DNA from: Parazoarcus communis
GTDB lineage: Bacteria; Pseudomonadota; Gammaproteobacteria; Burkholderiales; Rhodocyclaceae
DNA length: 64,000 nucleotides
Reading direction: 5' to 3'
NCBI RefSeq assembly: GCF_003111645.1
Contig: NZ_CP022187.1
Span: 2,294,001 to 2,358,000 of the forward strand
Position numbers and translations under genes: made by a program. The notes under the pieces were generated by a model that ran no database searches, was not told the DNA's origin, and saw only the letters and a list, made by a program, of their open reading frames with translations. Position 1 is the first letter of the stretch. Each line of letters starts with the position of its first letter. This document shows positions 38,051 to 47,545 of the stretch, piece by piece.

Positions 38051-38440
38051 CTAGCCCGGCTTGCGCTCGATCAGTTCGACCTTGTAGCCATCCGGATCTT
38101 CGACGAAGGCGATGACCGTACTGCCGTGTTTCATGGGACCCGCTTCGCGCACCACCTTGCCGCCACGGGCACGGATATCGTCACAGGCCTTTCCGGCGTC
38201 CGGCACTTCCAGCGCAATGTGCCCGTAGGCAGTGCCAAGATCGTACTTGTCCACGTCCCAGTTGTGGGTGAGTTCAAGCACCGTGCCCTCGTCCTCGTCC
38301 TGATAGCCGACAAACGCCAGCGTGAACTTTCCATCAGGGTAGTCATTGCGGCGCAACAGCCGCATGCCGAGCACTTCGGTATAAAAGGCAATCGATCGAT
38401 CCAGATCGCCTACGCGCAACATGGTGTGGAGCATTCTCAT
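38051..38440 (-). CDS. gloA: Lactoylglutathione lyase (glyoxalase I)
   Basis: A 129-aa VOC-fold enzyme with [44 protein letters not shown] and the C-terminal [16 protein letters not shown]. The metal ligands are the His of MLHTMLR, the Glu of VLELTHN, the His of GHIAL and the Glu of KVELIE, the set typical of Ni/Co-type bacterial GloA. It converts the methylglyoxal-glutathione hemithioacetal to S-lactoylglutathione. Convergent with the HD-GYP gene (36-base gap); the protease gene lies three bases upstream. Confidence 0.93.
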   Translation of the reverse strand: MRMLHTMLRVGDLDRSIAFYTEVLGMRLLRRNDYPDGKFTLAFVGYQDEDEGTVLELTHNWDVDKYDLGTAYGHIALEVPDAGKACDDIRARGGKVVREAGPMKHGSTVIAFVEDPDGYKVELIERKPG

Positions 38441-38443
38441 GGT

Positions 38444-39226
38444 TCAGTCCTCTTGTATGACGGGGGTAAGATCCCGCGCATCGATCAATGGCAGTCGGCC
38501 ACCCTGCACGCGCAGACACCGACGCGCATCCTGCCAGCCCGGATATAGCCGTTCCACCACCGACCAGAAACGCGGTGAATGATTCATTTCCAGCAGATGC
38601 GCAACTTCATGCGCAACAACGTAGTCGATCAGCGCGGGCTCGAGGTGGATCAGCCGCCAGTGCAGGCGAATACCGCTCCTTGAACTGCAGCTGCCCCAGC
38701 GCGTGCGCGCTGACGACAGTCTGACCTCGGGCAGCGGAAGCCCCAGGCGATGGCAATACTCTTCGACCCGACCGCGAAACCAGTCGATTGCACGTGTGCG
38801 CAGGGCGCGCACGAACTGCGCCGTCGTCGCGGAAGCGGGCAGCCAGAGTTCGTCCGCGCCATCAGCCGCAAGCCGCCACTGCACTCGCCGCCCCGACTGC
38901 AGGATGCACAGCCGTGCGGCCCTTCCCAGCAGGGGAAACTCGGCGCGATCGGCCATGACGAAACGCTGGACGTCGGCTTGCGCCTGTTGCGCACTGAGGC
39001 GTGCGAGCAGCCAGCGGCCATGCATGCGGACGAAATCTTCCGCTGCCGCCACCGAGGTACCGTGGGGCACCGCAACCCGGGCGCCGCGGTGGTCGACCTG
39101 CAGCGCAAAGGATCGCCGGCGCGAGTGTCGCATCACGAGAGCCACGGTGCGGCCCTCGACCTCCATCACATGCGCCGCTTCCACCGTCGCAGGCGCACGC
39201 GGGACACTCAGGCCTTGTCTGCCCAC
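38444..39226 (-). CDS. YgjP-like zinc metallopeptidase (M48/WLM-type)
   Basis: A 260-aa protein with the N-terminal beta domain of the YgjP/DUF45 family (MRHSRRRSFALQVDHRGARVAVP), then TRWGSCSSRSGIRLHWRLIHLEP and the zinc motif HEVAHLLEMNHSPRFW (H206, E207, H210). Function in most bacteria is unknown; the active-site motif predicts proteolysis. The GTG at 39226 overlaps the CinA-like gene by 19 bases; the ATG at 39166 gives a shorter protein that still keeps the domain, and the evidence does not choose firmly between them. Confidence 0.8.
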   Translation of the reverse strand: MGRQGLSVPRAPATVEAAHVMEVEGRTVALVMRHSRRRSFALQVDHRGARVAVPHGTSVAAAEDFVRMHGRWLLARLSAQQAQADVQRFVMADRAEFPLLGRAARLCILQSGRRVQWRLAADGADELWLPASATTAQFVRALRTRAIDWFRGRVEEYCHRLGLPLPEVRLSSARTRWGSCSSRSGIRLHWRLIHLEPALIDYVVAHEVAHLLEMNHSPRFWSVVERLYPGWQDARRCLRVQGGRLPLIDARDLTPVIQED

Positions 39227-39957
39227 TCAAAGCCTCGCTCGAGCACACCTGCCTTGAGTCTGGCCATGGCTTCATCAACGCGTGCGGCAGTGCCTTTCAT
39301 TCCGAGCTCGAGCGAGCGCCGCTCGCCCTCTCCGGCAATCGTCGGCAGGCTGAACAGGGTCGTATCGGGAAAGCTTTCCGTCAGCTCGCGCATGAGCCCG
39401 ATCAGTTGCCCCTCATATGCGTCCCACACGGTCACCGCACGCTCGACATAGTCCTCTGCATGATGCAGATCGGCATAGCAATGATCGAGCACCCACTCCA
39501 CCATCGGCCAGGCCATGATCGGGAAGCCGGGCACGAAATGATGCCTGCTCACCGAGAAACCCGGAATGCGGTTGTAGGGATTGGGAATGATCTCGCTGCC
39601 AACCGGAATCACGCCCATCTGCAATCGCTCGGGCGTCACCTCGCCACCAAAGCGGGCCCGAATCTCGGCCTCGGCCTGAGGGTGAAGCGCGACGCTGGTA
39701 CCGAGGGCAGCGGCAGCACACTCGCGGGTATGGTCGTCCGGGGTCGCGCCAATGCCACCGAAGCTGAATACGACATCGCCGGTAGCAAAGGTCTGGCGCA
39801 GGGTATCCGTCAGTTGTGCGGGCTCGTCGCCGGCGTATCGGGCCCACGAGAGCTTGAGCCCACGCGCACCCAGCAGTTCGATGAGACGGGAAAGATGCTT
39901 GTCGCTACGGCGACCGGAGAGGATCTCGTCGCCGATGATGAGCGCGCCGAATTTCAT
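39208..39957 (-). CDS. CinA-type molybdopterin-binding domain protein
   Basis: A 249-aa protein: FGALIIGDEILSGRRSDKH, the GDVVFSFGGIGATPDDHT motif and ECAAAALG are the MoaB/Mog/CinA-N fold signature. It lacks the C-terminal nicotinamide-nucleotide amidase domain of full CinA. The role of such stand-alone proteins is unclear; competence or NAD repair and a binding role for pterin-like ligands have been suggested. ATGA overlap (39954-39957) with the downstream EI24-like gene. Confidence 0.85.
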   Translation of the reverse strand: MKFGALIIGDEILSGRRSDKHLSRLIELLGARGLKLSWARYAGDEPAQLTDTLRQTFATGDVVFSFGGIGATPDDHTRECAAAALGTSVALHPQAEAEIRARFGGEVTPERLQMGVIPVGSEIIPNPYNRIPGFSVSRHHFVPGFPIMAWPMVEWVLDHCYADLHHAEDYVERAVTVWDAYEGQLIGLMRELTESFPDTTLFSLPTIAGEGERRSLELGMKGTAARVDEAMARLKAGVLERGFEWADKA

Positions 39958-40763
39958 TTGTTGATCCGGTTCGGTTTAGGGACGGGGGCAGAAGCGGGAG
40001 CAGAAGCGGGAGCAGGAGCAGGGTCGAGTATCGTCACACCGTTACGCAGGCGCTCACGGCGCAGGGACTCGAGCATGAAGTGCACGAAAGACAGGCCGGA
40101 AAACGCTGGCGCAATCAGGTTGACCAAGGGCACGTAGGCCAGCAGCGCGGTACCGCCCCCCAAAACCATCATCGGCATGCGCTGATCCTTGCGCAGACGG
40201 ACAAGCTCGTCGCGGTCGGCATGAAACATGAGCGCGTCGTACCCGAAGGCGCGCTGGTTGAGCCAGCCGGTAAGCAACACCGGCACGATCAGGCCGACAC
40301 CTGGAATCAGCCAGAACGGCAGGGACAGCAAAATCGCGCCCAGAAACAGCAGGGTCGCAACCAGGGCATTCCATCCGCTCCCCACGTTGGAGCCGCCCCT
40401 GCGCTGCTCGAGATCGGCATAGTCGCGCTTGGCCACGCGCTCCAGCATGAGCGGCAAGGCCACCACTGCAACAAGCACCGCGGCAGTGACATAGATCAGC
40501 GGCACAAAGGCGAGCGCGACGGCGATCTTGACCAGCACGAGCAGGATGCCCGCCGCCAGCTCGGACGACGCCAGCCAGCCGCTCAACCAGTTCAGGCTCC
40601 CGATCCAGTTCATCACGCCGTCGATGATGAAGGCCCAGGAGAAAATCGCAACCACCGTCCACAGGACCGACGCCAGCACGCCCGGCCAGATCAGGTGCCA
40701 GAAGATGCCGGTCCGCGTCAGGCTGCGCAGCGAGCGTCCGAGCGCAAGAAAGATATCGCCCAT
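39954..40763 (-). CDS. EI24/CysZ-like integral membrane protein
   Basis: A 269-aa membrane protein with about five to six helices: long hydrophobic stretches around 20-55, 65-110, 135-170 and 200-225 and the family patterns FLALGRSLRSLTRTGIFWHL, LPFWLIPGVGLIVPVLLTGWLNQRAFGYDAL and HADRDELVRLRK. The EI24 family includes the sulfate transporter CysZ, but similarity is too general to name a substrate. The C-terminal tail is an unusual Ala/Pro run (PAPAPASAPASAPVP). Translationally coupled to the CinA-like gene; 11 bases separate it from ffh. Confidence 0.75.
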   Translation of the reverse strand: MGDIFLALGRSLRSLTRTGIFWHLIWPGVLASVLWTVVAIFSWAFIIDGVMNWIGSLNWLSGWLASSELAAGILLVLVKIAVALAFVPLIYVTAAVLVAVVALPLMLERVAKRDYADLEQRRGGSNVGSGWNALVATLLFLGAILLSLPFWLIPGVGLIVPVLLTGWLNQRAFGYDALMFHADRDELVRLRKDQRMPMMVLGGGTALLAYVPLVNLIAPAFSGLSFVHFMLESLRRERLRNGVTILDPAPAPASAPASAPVPKPNRINK

Positions 40764-40774
40764 TGTGCTGCCTT

Positions 40775-42142
40775 CTAGCGGGGCATCCCCGGCATGCCGG
40801 GAAGCATGCCTTTCATGCCGCGCATCATCTTTGTCATTCCGCCTTTGGAGAATTGCTTCATCACCTTTTGCGTCTGCTCGAACTGGTTCAGCAGGCGGTT
40901 GACCTCCTGCACGGTCACCCCGGCACCGGCAGCGATCCTGCGCTTGCGGCTGGCCTTGAGCAGTTCGGGCTTGGCGCGTTCCAGCGGCGTCATGGAATTG
41001 ATGATGCCCTCGATGCGGCCAATGGCCTTTTCCTCGGTTCCGCCCTGCAACTTGCCGGCAGCCTGTGCAAACTGTGCAGGCAGCTTGTCGAGCATCGACG
41101 ACAGCCCGCCCATCTTGCGCATCTGTCCGATCTGCTCCTTGAAGTCGCTGAGATCGAAGCCCTTGCCGGTTTTCAGCTTCTGCGCGAAGGCGCGGGCCTT
41201 GTCCTCGTCGACCCCCTTGCGCGCCTCTTCGACCAGACCGAGGATGTCGCCCATGCCCAGGATGCGGCTTGCCATACGATCGGGATGGAAGGGCTCGAGA
41301 CCGGAAAGCTTCTCGCCCACACCGGCGAACTTGAGCGGCTTGCCGGTGACATGGCGCACCGACAGCGCCGCGCCGCCACGAGAGTCACCGTCGAGCTTGG
41401 TCAGCACCACACCGGTCAGGGGCAAGGCCTCGTTGAAGGCACGCGCGGTATTGACCGCGTCCTGACCAAGCATCGCATCGACCACGAACAGGGTTTCGAT
41501 CGGGTTTACCGCCGCGTGCAAGGCCTTGATCTCGGCCATCATGGCTTCGTCGATCGCAAGACGACCGGCGGTATCGACCAGCAGCACTTCGTTGTGATGC
41601 TTGCGCGCGTAATCCAGCGCAGCCAGCGCAATATCGACCGGCTTCTGCTCTGCTGTGGACGGGAAGAAATCCACCCCGGCCTGGGCCGCGACGGTTTTCA
41701 GCTGCTCAATTGCCGCCGGGCGATAGACGTCGGCCGACACCACCAGCACTTTCTTGCCGTGCGTCTCCTTGAGATGCTTGGCGAGCTTGCCGGTGGTGGT
41801 GGTCTTACCGGCGCCCTGGAGACCGGCCATCAGTACGACAGCCGGGGGCTGGGTAGCGAGATTCAGCCCCTGGTGCGCGCCGCCCATCAGGATCTTGAGT
41901 TCGTCATGCACCACGCCAACGAGCGCCTGCCCCGGGGTCAGCGAGGCGATCACCTCCTGCCCGACGGCCTTTTCCTTGACGCGATTGACGAAATCCTTGA
42001 CCACCGGCAGGGCGACGTCGGCTTCGAGCAGCGCCATGCGCACCTCGCGCATCGCTTCCTGAATGTTGTCCTCGGTCAGGCGGGCCTGACCACGCAAGGT
42101 CTTGACGACTTTGGACAGGCGCTGAGTAAGATTATCTAGCAT
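40775..42142 (-). CDS. ffh: Signal recognition particle protein Ffh
   Basis: A 455-aa SRP54 GTPase. N-domain helices (LTQRLSKVVKTLRGQ, ALLEADVALPVVKDF), G-domain GLQGAGKTTTTGKLA, DTAGRL, TKLDGDSRGGAALS and GVGEKL, and a C-terminal Met-rich M-domain (FSKGGMTKMMRGMKG, then GMPGMPR) that binds signal sequences and 4.5S RNA. It directs membrane proteins to FtsY and SecYEG. Complete and standard length. It diverges from the CcsA-like gene with 49 bases between. No 4.5S RNA gene was found nearby. Confidence 0.97.
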   Translation of the reverse strand: MLDNLTQRLSKVVKTLRGQARLTEDNIQEAMREVRMALLEADVALPVVKDFVNRVKEKAVGQEVIASLTPGQALVGVVHDELKILMGGAHQGLNLATQPPAVVLMAGLQGAGKTTTTGKLAKHLKETHGKKVLVVSADVYRPAAIEQLKTVAAQAGVDFFPSTAEQKPVDIALAALDYARKHHNEVLLVDTAGRLAIDEAMMAEIKALHAAVNPIETLFVVDAMLGQDAVNTARAFNEALPLTGVVLTKLDGDSRGGAALSVRHVTGKPLKFAGVGEKLSGLEPFHPDRMASRILGMGDILGLVEEARKGVDEDKARAFAQKLKTGKGFDLSDFKEQIGQMRKMGGLSSMLDKLPAQFAQAAGKLQGGTEEKAIGRIEGIINSMTPLERAKPELLKASRKRRIAAGAGVTVQEVNRLLNQFEQTQKVMKQFSKGGMTKMMRGMKGMLPGMPGMPR

Positions 42143-42191
42143 GTTCTGGAGACCTTCGGCCGGGGTGACTTGGAGTAAACTGCGGGTCTGT

Positions 42192-43022
42192 ATGCAGCCA
42201 ATTCTACTTCATCTCCTCCCTGCGACGCTCTATGCCGGCCTCGGTGCCTGGTTCTGGCGTACCTGCGTGCTGGCGGCGCCCTCCGCCCAGAAACGACAAT
42301 GCATGTCGGGACGCGAGCGTCTCATCCTCCTTCTGGCCCTTCTTGCCCACGGCGCGGCGCTCCACGCGGCGCTGTTCCCGGGTACCGAGATGCGCTTCGG
42401 TTTCGGCGTCGCGCTGTCGCTGATGGTATGGCTCGCGATCTGCTTCTACTGGGTCGAAACCCTGTACACACGGCTCGACGGCCTCCATGCAGCGGTTCTT
42501 CCTGCCGGTGTGCTGGCCTGCCTGCTGCCGCTGGCCTTTCCGGGCGAGCATGTACTGACCAACGCCACCTCACCTGCGTTTCGTGCCCACTTCATCATTG
42601 CGATGCTCGCCTACAGCCTGTTCACGCTGGCGGCACTGCACGCGATGCTGATGGCCATCGCCGAGCGGCAACTGCACAGCGCGCGCTTCTCGCGCATGCT
42701 CTCGGGGCTGCCGCCGCTGCTGACCATGGAGGCACTCCTCTTCCGCCTGATCGGCATTGCCTTCGTGCTGCTGACCCTGACGCTGCTATCGGGCATCGTG
42801 TTCTCGGAGACGCTGTTCGGGAAGGCATTCCGCCTCGACCACAAGACCGTTTTCGCCATCGTTTCCTGGCTGTTGTTCGGCACGCTGCTGTTCGGTCGCC
42901 GTGCCTGGGGCTGGCGCGGCAAGCAGGCCCTCAGGTGGACGCTTGCCGGTTTCGTGGCGCTGATGCTCGCCTATGTCGGCAGCCGCTTCGTCATCGAGGT
43001 GCTGCTCCATCGGCCTGCCTGA
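42192..43022 (+). CDS. CcsA/YpjD-type inner-membrane protein (cytochrome c assembly family)
   Basis: A 276-aa membrane protein with eight predicted helices and the CcsA-family features HLLPATLYAGLGAWFW, FRAHFIIAMLAYSLFTLAALHAML, FVLLTLTLLSGIVFSE and DHKTVFAIVSWLLFG with a Trp-rich segment. Members such as YpjD/HemX lie next to ffh in many beta- and gammaproteobacteria. The family handles haem for cytochrome c maturation or influences haem synthesis; the role of this branch is uncertain. Start at 42192 is the first ATG past the divergent promoter space. Confidence 0.85.
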   Translation: MQPILLHLLPATLYAGLGAWFWRTCVLAAPSAQKRQCMSGRERLILLLALLAHGAALHAALFPGTEMRFGFGVALSLMVWLAICFYWVETLYTRLDGLHAAVLPAGVLACLLPLAFPGEHVLTNATSPAFRAHFIIAMLAYSLFTLAALHAMLMAIAERQLHSARFSRMLSGLPPLLTMEALLFRLIGIAFVLLTLTLLSGIVFSETLFGKAFRLDHKTVFAIVSWLLFGTLLFGRRAWGWRGKQALRWTLAGFVALMLAYVGSRFVIEVLLHRPA

Positions 43023-43033
43023 GGCTGATGGGC

Positions 43034-43061
43034 TGTCAACCGGCATGCATGCCGGTTGACA
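43034..43061. repeat. 28-base perfect palindrome
   Basis: The sequence from 43034 (TGTCAACCGG...) to 43061 (...CCGGTTGACA) is its own reverse complement throughout. It sits 12 bases after the CcsA-like stop and about 50 before the next gene, so it can form a 12-bp hairpin or bind a dimeric protein. There is no T-run after it. Confidence 0.8.
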
Positions 43062-43112
43062 CCAACTCCCCGGGCCTTCGATACTCAAGGCCCGCATTCT
43101 GTAGCCCACTCC

Positions 43113-44378
43113 GTGTTAGATATCGGCCTTACGGCGCAATTCAGCGCCCTGGTTTTCCTCCTTCTGGTGTCCGGTCTGTTTTCCATGTCGGAAACCGTGA
43201 TGATGGCGGCAAACCGATACCGGCTGCGCTCACTGGCTTCGCAGGAGCATCGCGGCGCCATCCTCGCCGTGAATCTGCTGAATCAGACGGACCGCCTTCT
43301 CGGCGTGATCCTGCTGTTCAACAACCTGGTCAATACCGCCGCGGCGACCCTGGTCAGCGTCATTACCATGGAGCTTTTCGGTGACGACCGCTGGGCGCTG
43401 GGTGCCGCCACCCTGTTCGTCACCTTCCTGATCCTGGTGTTTTCCGAGATCACGCCGAAAGTCATTGGTGCGCACCATGCCGACCGCCTCGCCCTGATCG
43501 TCAGCTACCCGCTGAGCGGCCTGTTGCGCGTGTTTTACTCGGTCATCTGGTTCATCAACCTGTTCTCGAGCGGTCTTCTTCATCTGATGCGCCTGCAACC
43601 ACGACACGACAATGGTGCTGCAGCGCTGTCGGTCGAGGAGCTGCGGTCGATGGTGCTCGAATCAGGCCAGTACATTCCGCAGACTCACCGCAGCATTCTG
43701 GTCAATCTGTTCGACCTGGAGAGCATTACCGTCGAAGACGTGATGACGCCGCGGGGCGCGATTGACGGCATCGATCTGTCCATGCCAATCCACGAGTTGC
43801 GTGAACGCATCGCGACCAGCTATCACACGCGCCTTCCGGTCTATGACGGCGACAGCGAACAGGTGATCGGTGTCCTCCATCTGCGCCGCCTTCTGGGCGA
43901 GGTACTGGCGACGGAGCTCAACGTGGAGCTGATCCGTGAGCTTATGACCAAGCCCTACTTCGTCCCGGCTGACACGCAACTCTACTCGCAGATCCAGTTT
44001 TTCCAGGAGAACCGGCAACGACTGGCCCTTGTAGTAGACGAATATGGCGAAATGCTGGGCCTCATTACGCTAGAAGACATCATCGAAGAGCTCATCGGCA
44101 AGTTCACCACCAGCACGCCGGAATCCGGCCGCCACCTGAAGTGGGGTGAGGATGGCAGCATTACCGTCGATGGCAGCACGAACCTGAGGGAGATCAACCG
44201 CGCACTGGGTCTGGACCTGCCGATTGACGGCCCCAAGACCCTCAACGGCCTGCTCCTCGAGTACCTGCAGGACATTCCTGAAACCGGTCTGTCCGTTCGC
44301 ATTGCCGGCACACCGATTGAAGTCATTCAAACCCAGGACCGGCGCGTTCGCACCGCCCGCCTGTTTCGCATGCCGTAA
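43113..44378 (+). CDS. CorC/HlyC-type CBS-domain membrane protein (CNNM/DUF21 family)
   Basis: A 421-aa protein. The N-terminal DUF21 domain has three to four helices (LTAQFSALVFLLLVSGLFS, VLGVILLFNNLVNTAAATLVSV class, VTFLILVFSEITPKVIGAHHADR). Two CBS domains follow (VEDVMTPRGAIDGIDLSM and ELMTKPYFVPADTQL), then a CorC_HlyC domain (WGEDGSITVDGSTNLREINR). These proteins are implicated in magnesium/cobalt efflux and stress. The GTG at 43113 starts just before the first helix; a TTG at 43056 lies in the palindrome and is less likely. No clear Shine-Dalgarno is visible at either. Confidence 0.85.
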   Translation: MLDIGLTAQFSALVFLLLVSGLFSMSETVMMAANRYRLRSLASQEHRGAILAVNLLNQTDRLLGVILLFNNLVNTAAATLVSVITMELFGDDRWALGAATLFVTFLILVFSEITPKVIGAHHADRLALIVSYPLSGLLRVFYSVIWFINLFSSGLLHLMRLQPRHDNGAAALSVEELRSMVLESGQYIPQTHRSILVNLFDLESITVEDVMTPRGAIDGIDLSMPIHELRERIATSYHTRLPVYDGDSEQVIGVLHLRRLLGEVLATELNVELIRELMTKPYFVPADTQLYSQIQFFQENRQRLALVVDEYGEMLGLITLEDIIEELIGKFTTSTPESGRHLKWGEDGSITVDGSTNLREINRALGLDLPIDGPKTLNGLLLEYLQDIPETGLSVRIAGTPIEVIQTQDRRVRTARLFRMP

Positions 44379-44517
44379 GCTGGACCGGGCCGGAACGCCC
44401 GGCGATCAGTGTGCGGCTCGGCGCGGGGCTTTACAAGCCGTTACAGGGCGTGCAACATCGAATGTCACTTAATTACGATTACCGGCGCAGACATCGCCGG
44501 TGCTTCGAGAGCGGGAA

Positions 44518-46230
44518 ATGGCAGCAAACCCACAGACCGCACTGAGCGGACTTGCCCGGGCACTTATTCAGAATGGTCGCCTCACCGAAGCCGACGCGCT
44601 GAGCTGTTCACCCACTGCAAACGGCTCGTCCAACGCCTTCCTGCTTGAGATCTGCCAACGCGGACTGATGAATCCGCGCGAAATTGCAAAATTCGCAGCC
44701 GACACGTTTGGCTACCCCCTGCTGGACATCAATGCGGTCGAGCGCGGCTCGCTGCCCCGCGATGCCATCGATCGCAAGCTGATGAACCGCCACCAGGTCG
44801 TCGCGCTCGGGAAACGCCAGAACCGGATTACGCTTGCCGTCGCCGACCCGTCCAACATGCGGGTACTGGACGAAATCCGCTTTCAGACCGGGCTGCAGCT
44901 TGACCTGATCATTGTCGAGGTCGACAAACTCGGCAAGCTCGCCGAAGCCCTTAGCGAGACTGCACAACAAACGCTGCAGGATTTGACCGGCGAAGATTTC
45001 GACATGGACCTCCTGCAACAGGACGGTCCTACCGATCAACCCGCAGACGACAGCTCGGAAGTCGATGACGCCCCCGTCGTCAAGTTCATCCAGAAGATCC
45101 TGATCGACGCGATCAATGAAGGTGCGTCCGACATTCATTTCGAACCCTACGAGAAGTACTACCGCATTCGCGTTCGTACCGACGGCGTGCTACGTGAAAT
45201 CGCACAACCACCCCTGGTGCTGAAGGAAAAGATCGCCGCGCGGATCAAGGTCATTTCGCGCCTCGACATTTCGGAGAAGCGCGTACCGCAGGATGGCCGA
45301 ATGAAGCTGGTGCTGTCCAAGACCAAGGCCATTGATTTCCGCGTATCGTCTCTGCCGACCCTGCATGGCGAAAAAATCGTGATGCGTATTCTCGACCCGA
45401 GTTCGGCAATGCTCGGTGTCGATGCGCTCGGCTACGAACCCGAGCAGAGGAAAGCGCTCCTCGACGCCGTTGAACGCCCCTACGGCATGATTTTGGTCAC
45501 CGGGCCGACCGGTTCGGGCAAGACGGTCTCGCTCTACACCTGTCTCAATCTGCTCAACAAGGCGGGCGTCAATATCTCCACCGCCGAGGATCCGGCGGAA
45601 ATCAACCTGCCGGGCATCAATCAGGTCAACGTGAATGAAAAAGCGGGCCTGACGTTTGCTGCGTCGCTACGCGCCTTTCTGCGCCAGGATCCGGACGTCA
45701 TCATGGTCGGCGAGATTCGCGACCTCGAAACTGCCGAAATTTCGGTCAAGGCCGCGCAGACGGGTCACCTCGTCCTGTCCACGCTGCATACCAATGATGC
45801 CCCCTCGACGCTCGAGCGCCTGAAGAACATGGGTGTGGCGCCATTCAACATCGCCTCGTCTGTGATCATGATCACCGCACAGCGCCTTGCACGCCGGCTG
45901 TGCACCTGCAAGAAGCCAATGGACATTCCGATCGAAGCCCTGCTCCAGGCGGGCTTTCACGAAGATGATCTGGACGGCAGCTGGCAACCCTACGGCCCGG
46001 TCGGCTGCGAGCGTTGCAAGGGCAGCGGCTACAAGGGGCGGGTAGGCATCTACCAAGTCATGCCGGTCTCTGAGGAAATTGCGCATATCATCATGACCAA
46101 CGGCAACTCGATGGATATCGCAGCCCAGGCTGAGCGTGAGGGCGTGAAGGATCTGCGCAAATCCGGTTTGCTCAAGGTTCGCCAGGGCGTGACCTCGCTA
46201 GAGGAAGTGCTGGCAAGCACCAACGAATAA
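44518..46230 (+). CDS. pilB: Type IV pilus assembly ATPase PilB
   Basis: A 570-aa secretion ATPase. N-terminal MshEN domain (about 20-150; LISERG-like FLLEICQRGLM, HQVVALGKRQNRITLAVADP), then the GspE domain with SDIHFEPYEKYYRIRVR, Walker A GPTGSGKT, the Asp-box EDPAEINLPGINQVNVNEKAG, the His-box and the Walker B region DPDVIMVGEIRDLETA. A tetracysteine zinc motif (CTCKKP ... CERCKGSGYKGR) is present. It powers pilus extension. pilC and pilD follow, the usual order. Confidence 0.97.
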   Translation: MAANPQTALSGLARALIQNGRLTEADALSCSPTANGSSNAFLLEICQRGLMNPREIAKFAADTFGYPLLDINAVERGSLPRDAIDRKLMNRHQVVALGKRQNRITLAVADPSNMRVLDEIRFQTGLQLDLIIVEVDKLGKLAEALSETAQQTLQDLTGEDFDMDLLQQDGPTDQPADDSSEVDDAPVVKFIQKILIDAINEGASDIHFEPYEKYYRIRVRTDGVLREIAQPPLVLKEKIAARIKVISRLDISEKRVPQDGRMKLVLSKTKAIDFRVSSLPTLHGEKIVMRILDPSSAMLGVDALGYEPEQRKALLDAVERPYGMILVTGPTGSGKTVSLYTCLNLLNKAGVNISTAEDPAEINLPGINQVNVNEKAGLTFAASLRAFLRQDPDVIMVGEIRDLETAEISVKAAQTGHLVLSTLHTNDAPSTLERLKNMGVAPFNIASSVIMITAQRLARRLCTCKKPMDIPIEALLQAGFHEDDLDGSWQPYGPVGCERCKGSGYKGRVGIYQVMPVSEEIAHIIMTNGNSMDIAAQAEREGVKDLRKSGLLKVRQGVTSLEEVLASTNE

Positions 46231-46255
46231 GACAAATACACAGGAAGATCCACTC

Positions 46256-47494
46256 ATGGCGACTGCATCCCGAACTGCCAAACGCCGCGTGAGCGTCGGG
46301 CCGAAGGAAGAGTTGTACAACTGGGAAGGCAAGGACAAGACCGGAAAGATCATCCGCGGCGAGATGCGCGCCACGGGCGACGCCATCGTTCAGGCAACCC
46401 TGCGCCGCCAGGGGGTGCTGGTCACCAAGGTCAAGAAGCAGAAGATGTCCCGTGGCCACAAGATCACGGAAAAGGATATCGCCCTGTTTACCCGCCAGCT
46501 GGCCACAATGATGAAGTCTGGCGTGCCGCTGCTGCAGGCGTTCGAGATTGGTATCAAGGGCTCGGGCAACCCCAGTCTGGCGCGAATGCTGAACGAGGTC
46601 CGCACGGACGTCGAAACGGGCTCTAGCCTGTCGCAGGCTTTTAGCAGACATCCGGTTCACTTCGACAAGCTTTTTTGCAACCTGGTAGCGGCTGGCGAAC
46701 AGGCAGGCATCCTGGACAACCTGCTCGACCGCATCGCGACCTACAAGGAAAAAATTCTTGCCATCAAGAGCAAGATCAAGTCTGCACTTTTCTATCCGCT
46801 CGCAGTCATCGTTGTTGCAGCGCTCGTCGTTGCAGTGATCATGCTGTTCGTAGTCCCGGAGTTCAAGAACGTATTTGCGAGTTTTGGAGCAGAGCTACCC
46901 GGCCCGACCCTGATCGTCATCGCAATGTCCGACTTCTTTGTCGACTTCTGGTACCTGGTATTCGGCATCATTGCCGGCACCATCATGAGCATCGCATTCC
47001 TGTACAGGCGTTCTTCGGCAATGCAGATCGCTGTGGACAGGTTGGTGCTCAAACTCCCAGTGGTGGGAGACATCATCCTGAAAGCCACTGTGGCGCGCTG
47101 GTCGAGAACCCTGTCGACCATGTTTGCTGCCGGTGTGCCTCTGGTCGAAGCACTGGAGTCCGTAGGCGGCGCAGCCGGAAACTATGTCTATCTGACCGCA
47201 ACCAAGGCGATCCAGAACGAAGTGAGTACCGGAACGAGTCTCACCGTGGCGATGCAGAACAGCAACGTGTTTCCAACCATGGTGGTACAGATGGTGTCGA
47301 TCGGCGAAGAGTCGGGCCAGCTCGACAGCATGTTGTCGAAAGTCGCGGACTTTTTCGAGCAGGAAGTGGACGACGCTGTTGCAGGCCTGTCCACCCTGCT
47401 GGAACCTATCATCATGGTCTTCCTCGGCGTCGTGATCGGCGGCCTGGTGGTTGCCATGTACCTGCCGATCTTCAAACTCGGCGCCGTTGTCTGA
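46256..47494 (+). CDS. pilC: Type IV pilus inner-membrane platform protein PilC
   Basis: A 412-aa protein with two repeats of the GspF/PilC domain, each with FTRQLATMMKSGVPLLQAFEIG or RWSRTLSTMFAAGVPLVEALES at its start and a hydrophobic segment after it (PLAVIVVAALVVAVIMLFVVP; LEPIIMVFLGVVIGGLVVAMYLPIF, both cut here to their cores). It forms the membrane platform driven by PilB. It starts 25 bases after pilB and ends 51 bases before pilD. Confidence 0.95.
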   Translation: MATASRTAKRRVSVGPKEELYNWEGKDKTGKIIRGEMRATGDAIVQATLRRQGVLVTKVKKQKMSRGHKITEKDIALFTRQLATMMKSGVPLLQAFEIGIKGSGNPSLARMLNEVRTDVETGSSLSQAFSRHPVHFDKLFCNLVAAGEQAGILDNLLDRIATYKEKILAIKSKIKSALFYPLAVIVVAALVVAVIMLFVVPEFKNVFASFGAELPGPTLIVIAMSDFFVDFWYLVFGIIAGTIMSIAFLYRRSSAMQIAVDRLVLKLPVVGDIILKATVARWSRTLSTMFAAGVPLVEALESVGGAAGNYVYLTATKAIQNEVSTGTSLTVAMQNSNVFPTMVVQMVSIGEESGQLDSMLSKVADFFEQEVDDAVAGLSTLLEPIIMVFLGVVIGGLVVAMYLPIFKLGAVV

Positions 47495-47545
47495 CCTTTC
47501 CAGGCCCGGCGACAGCCGGGTCCTGACCTTCTGCAAATTCAATCC

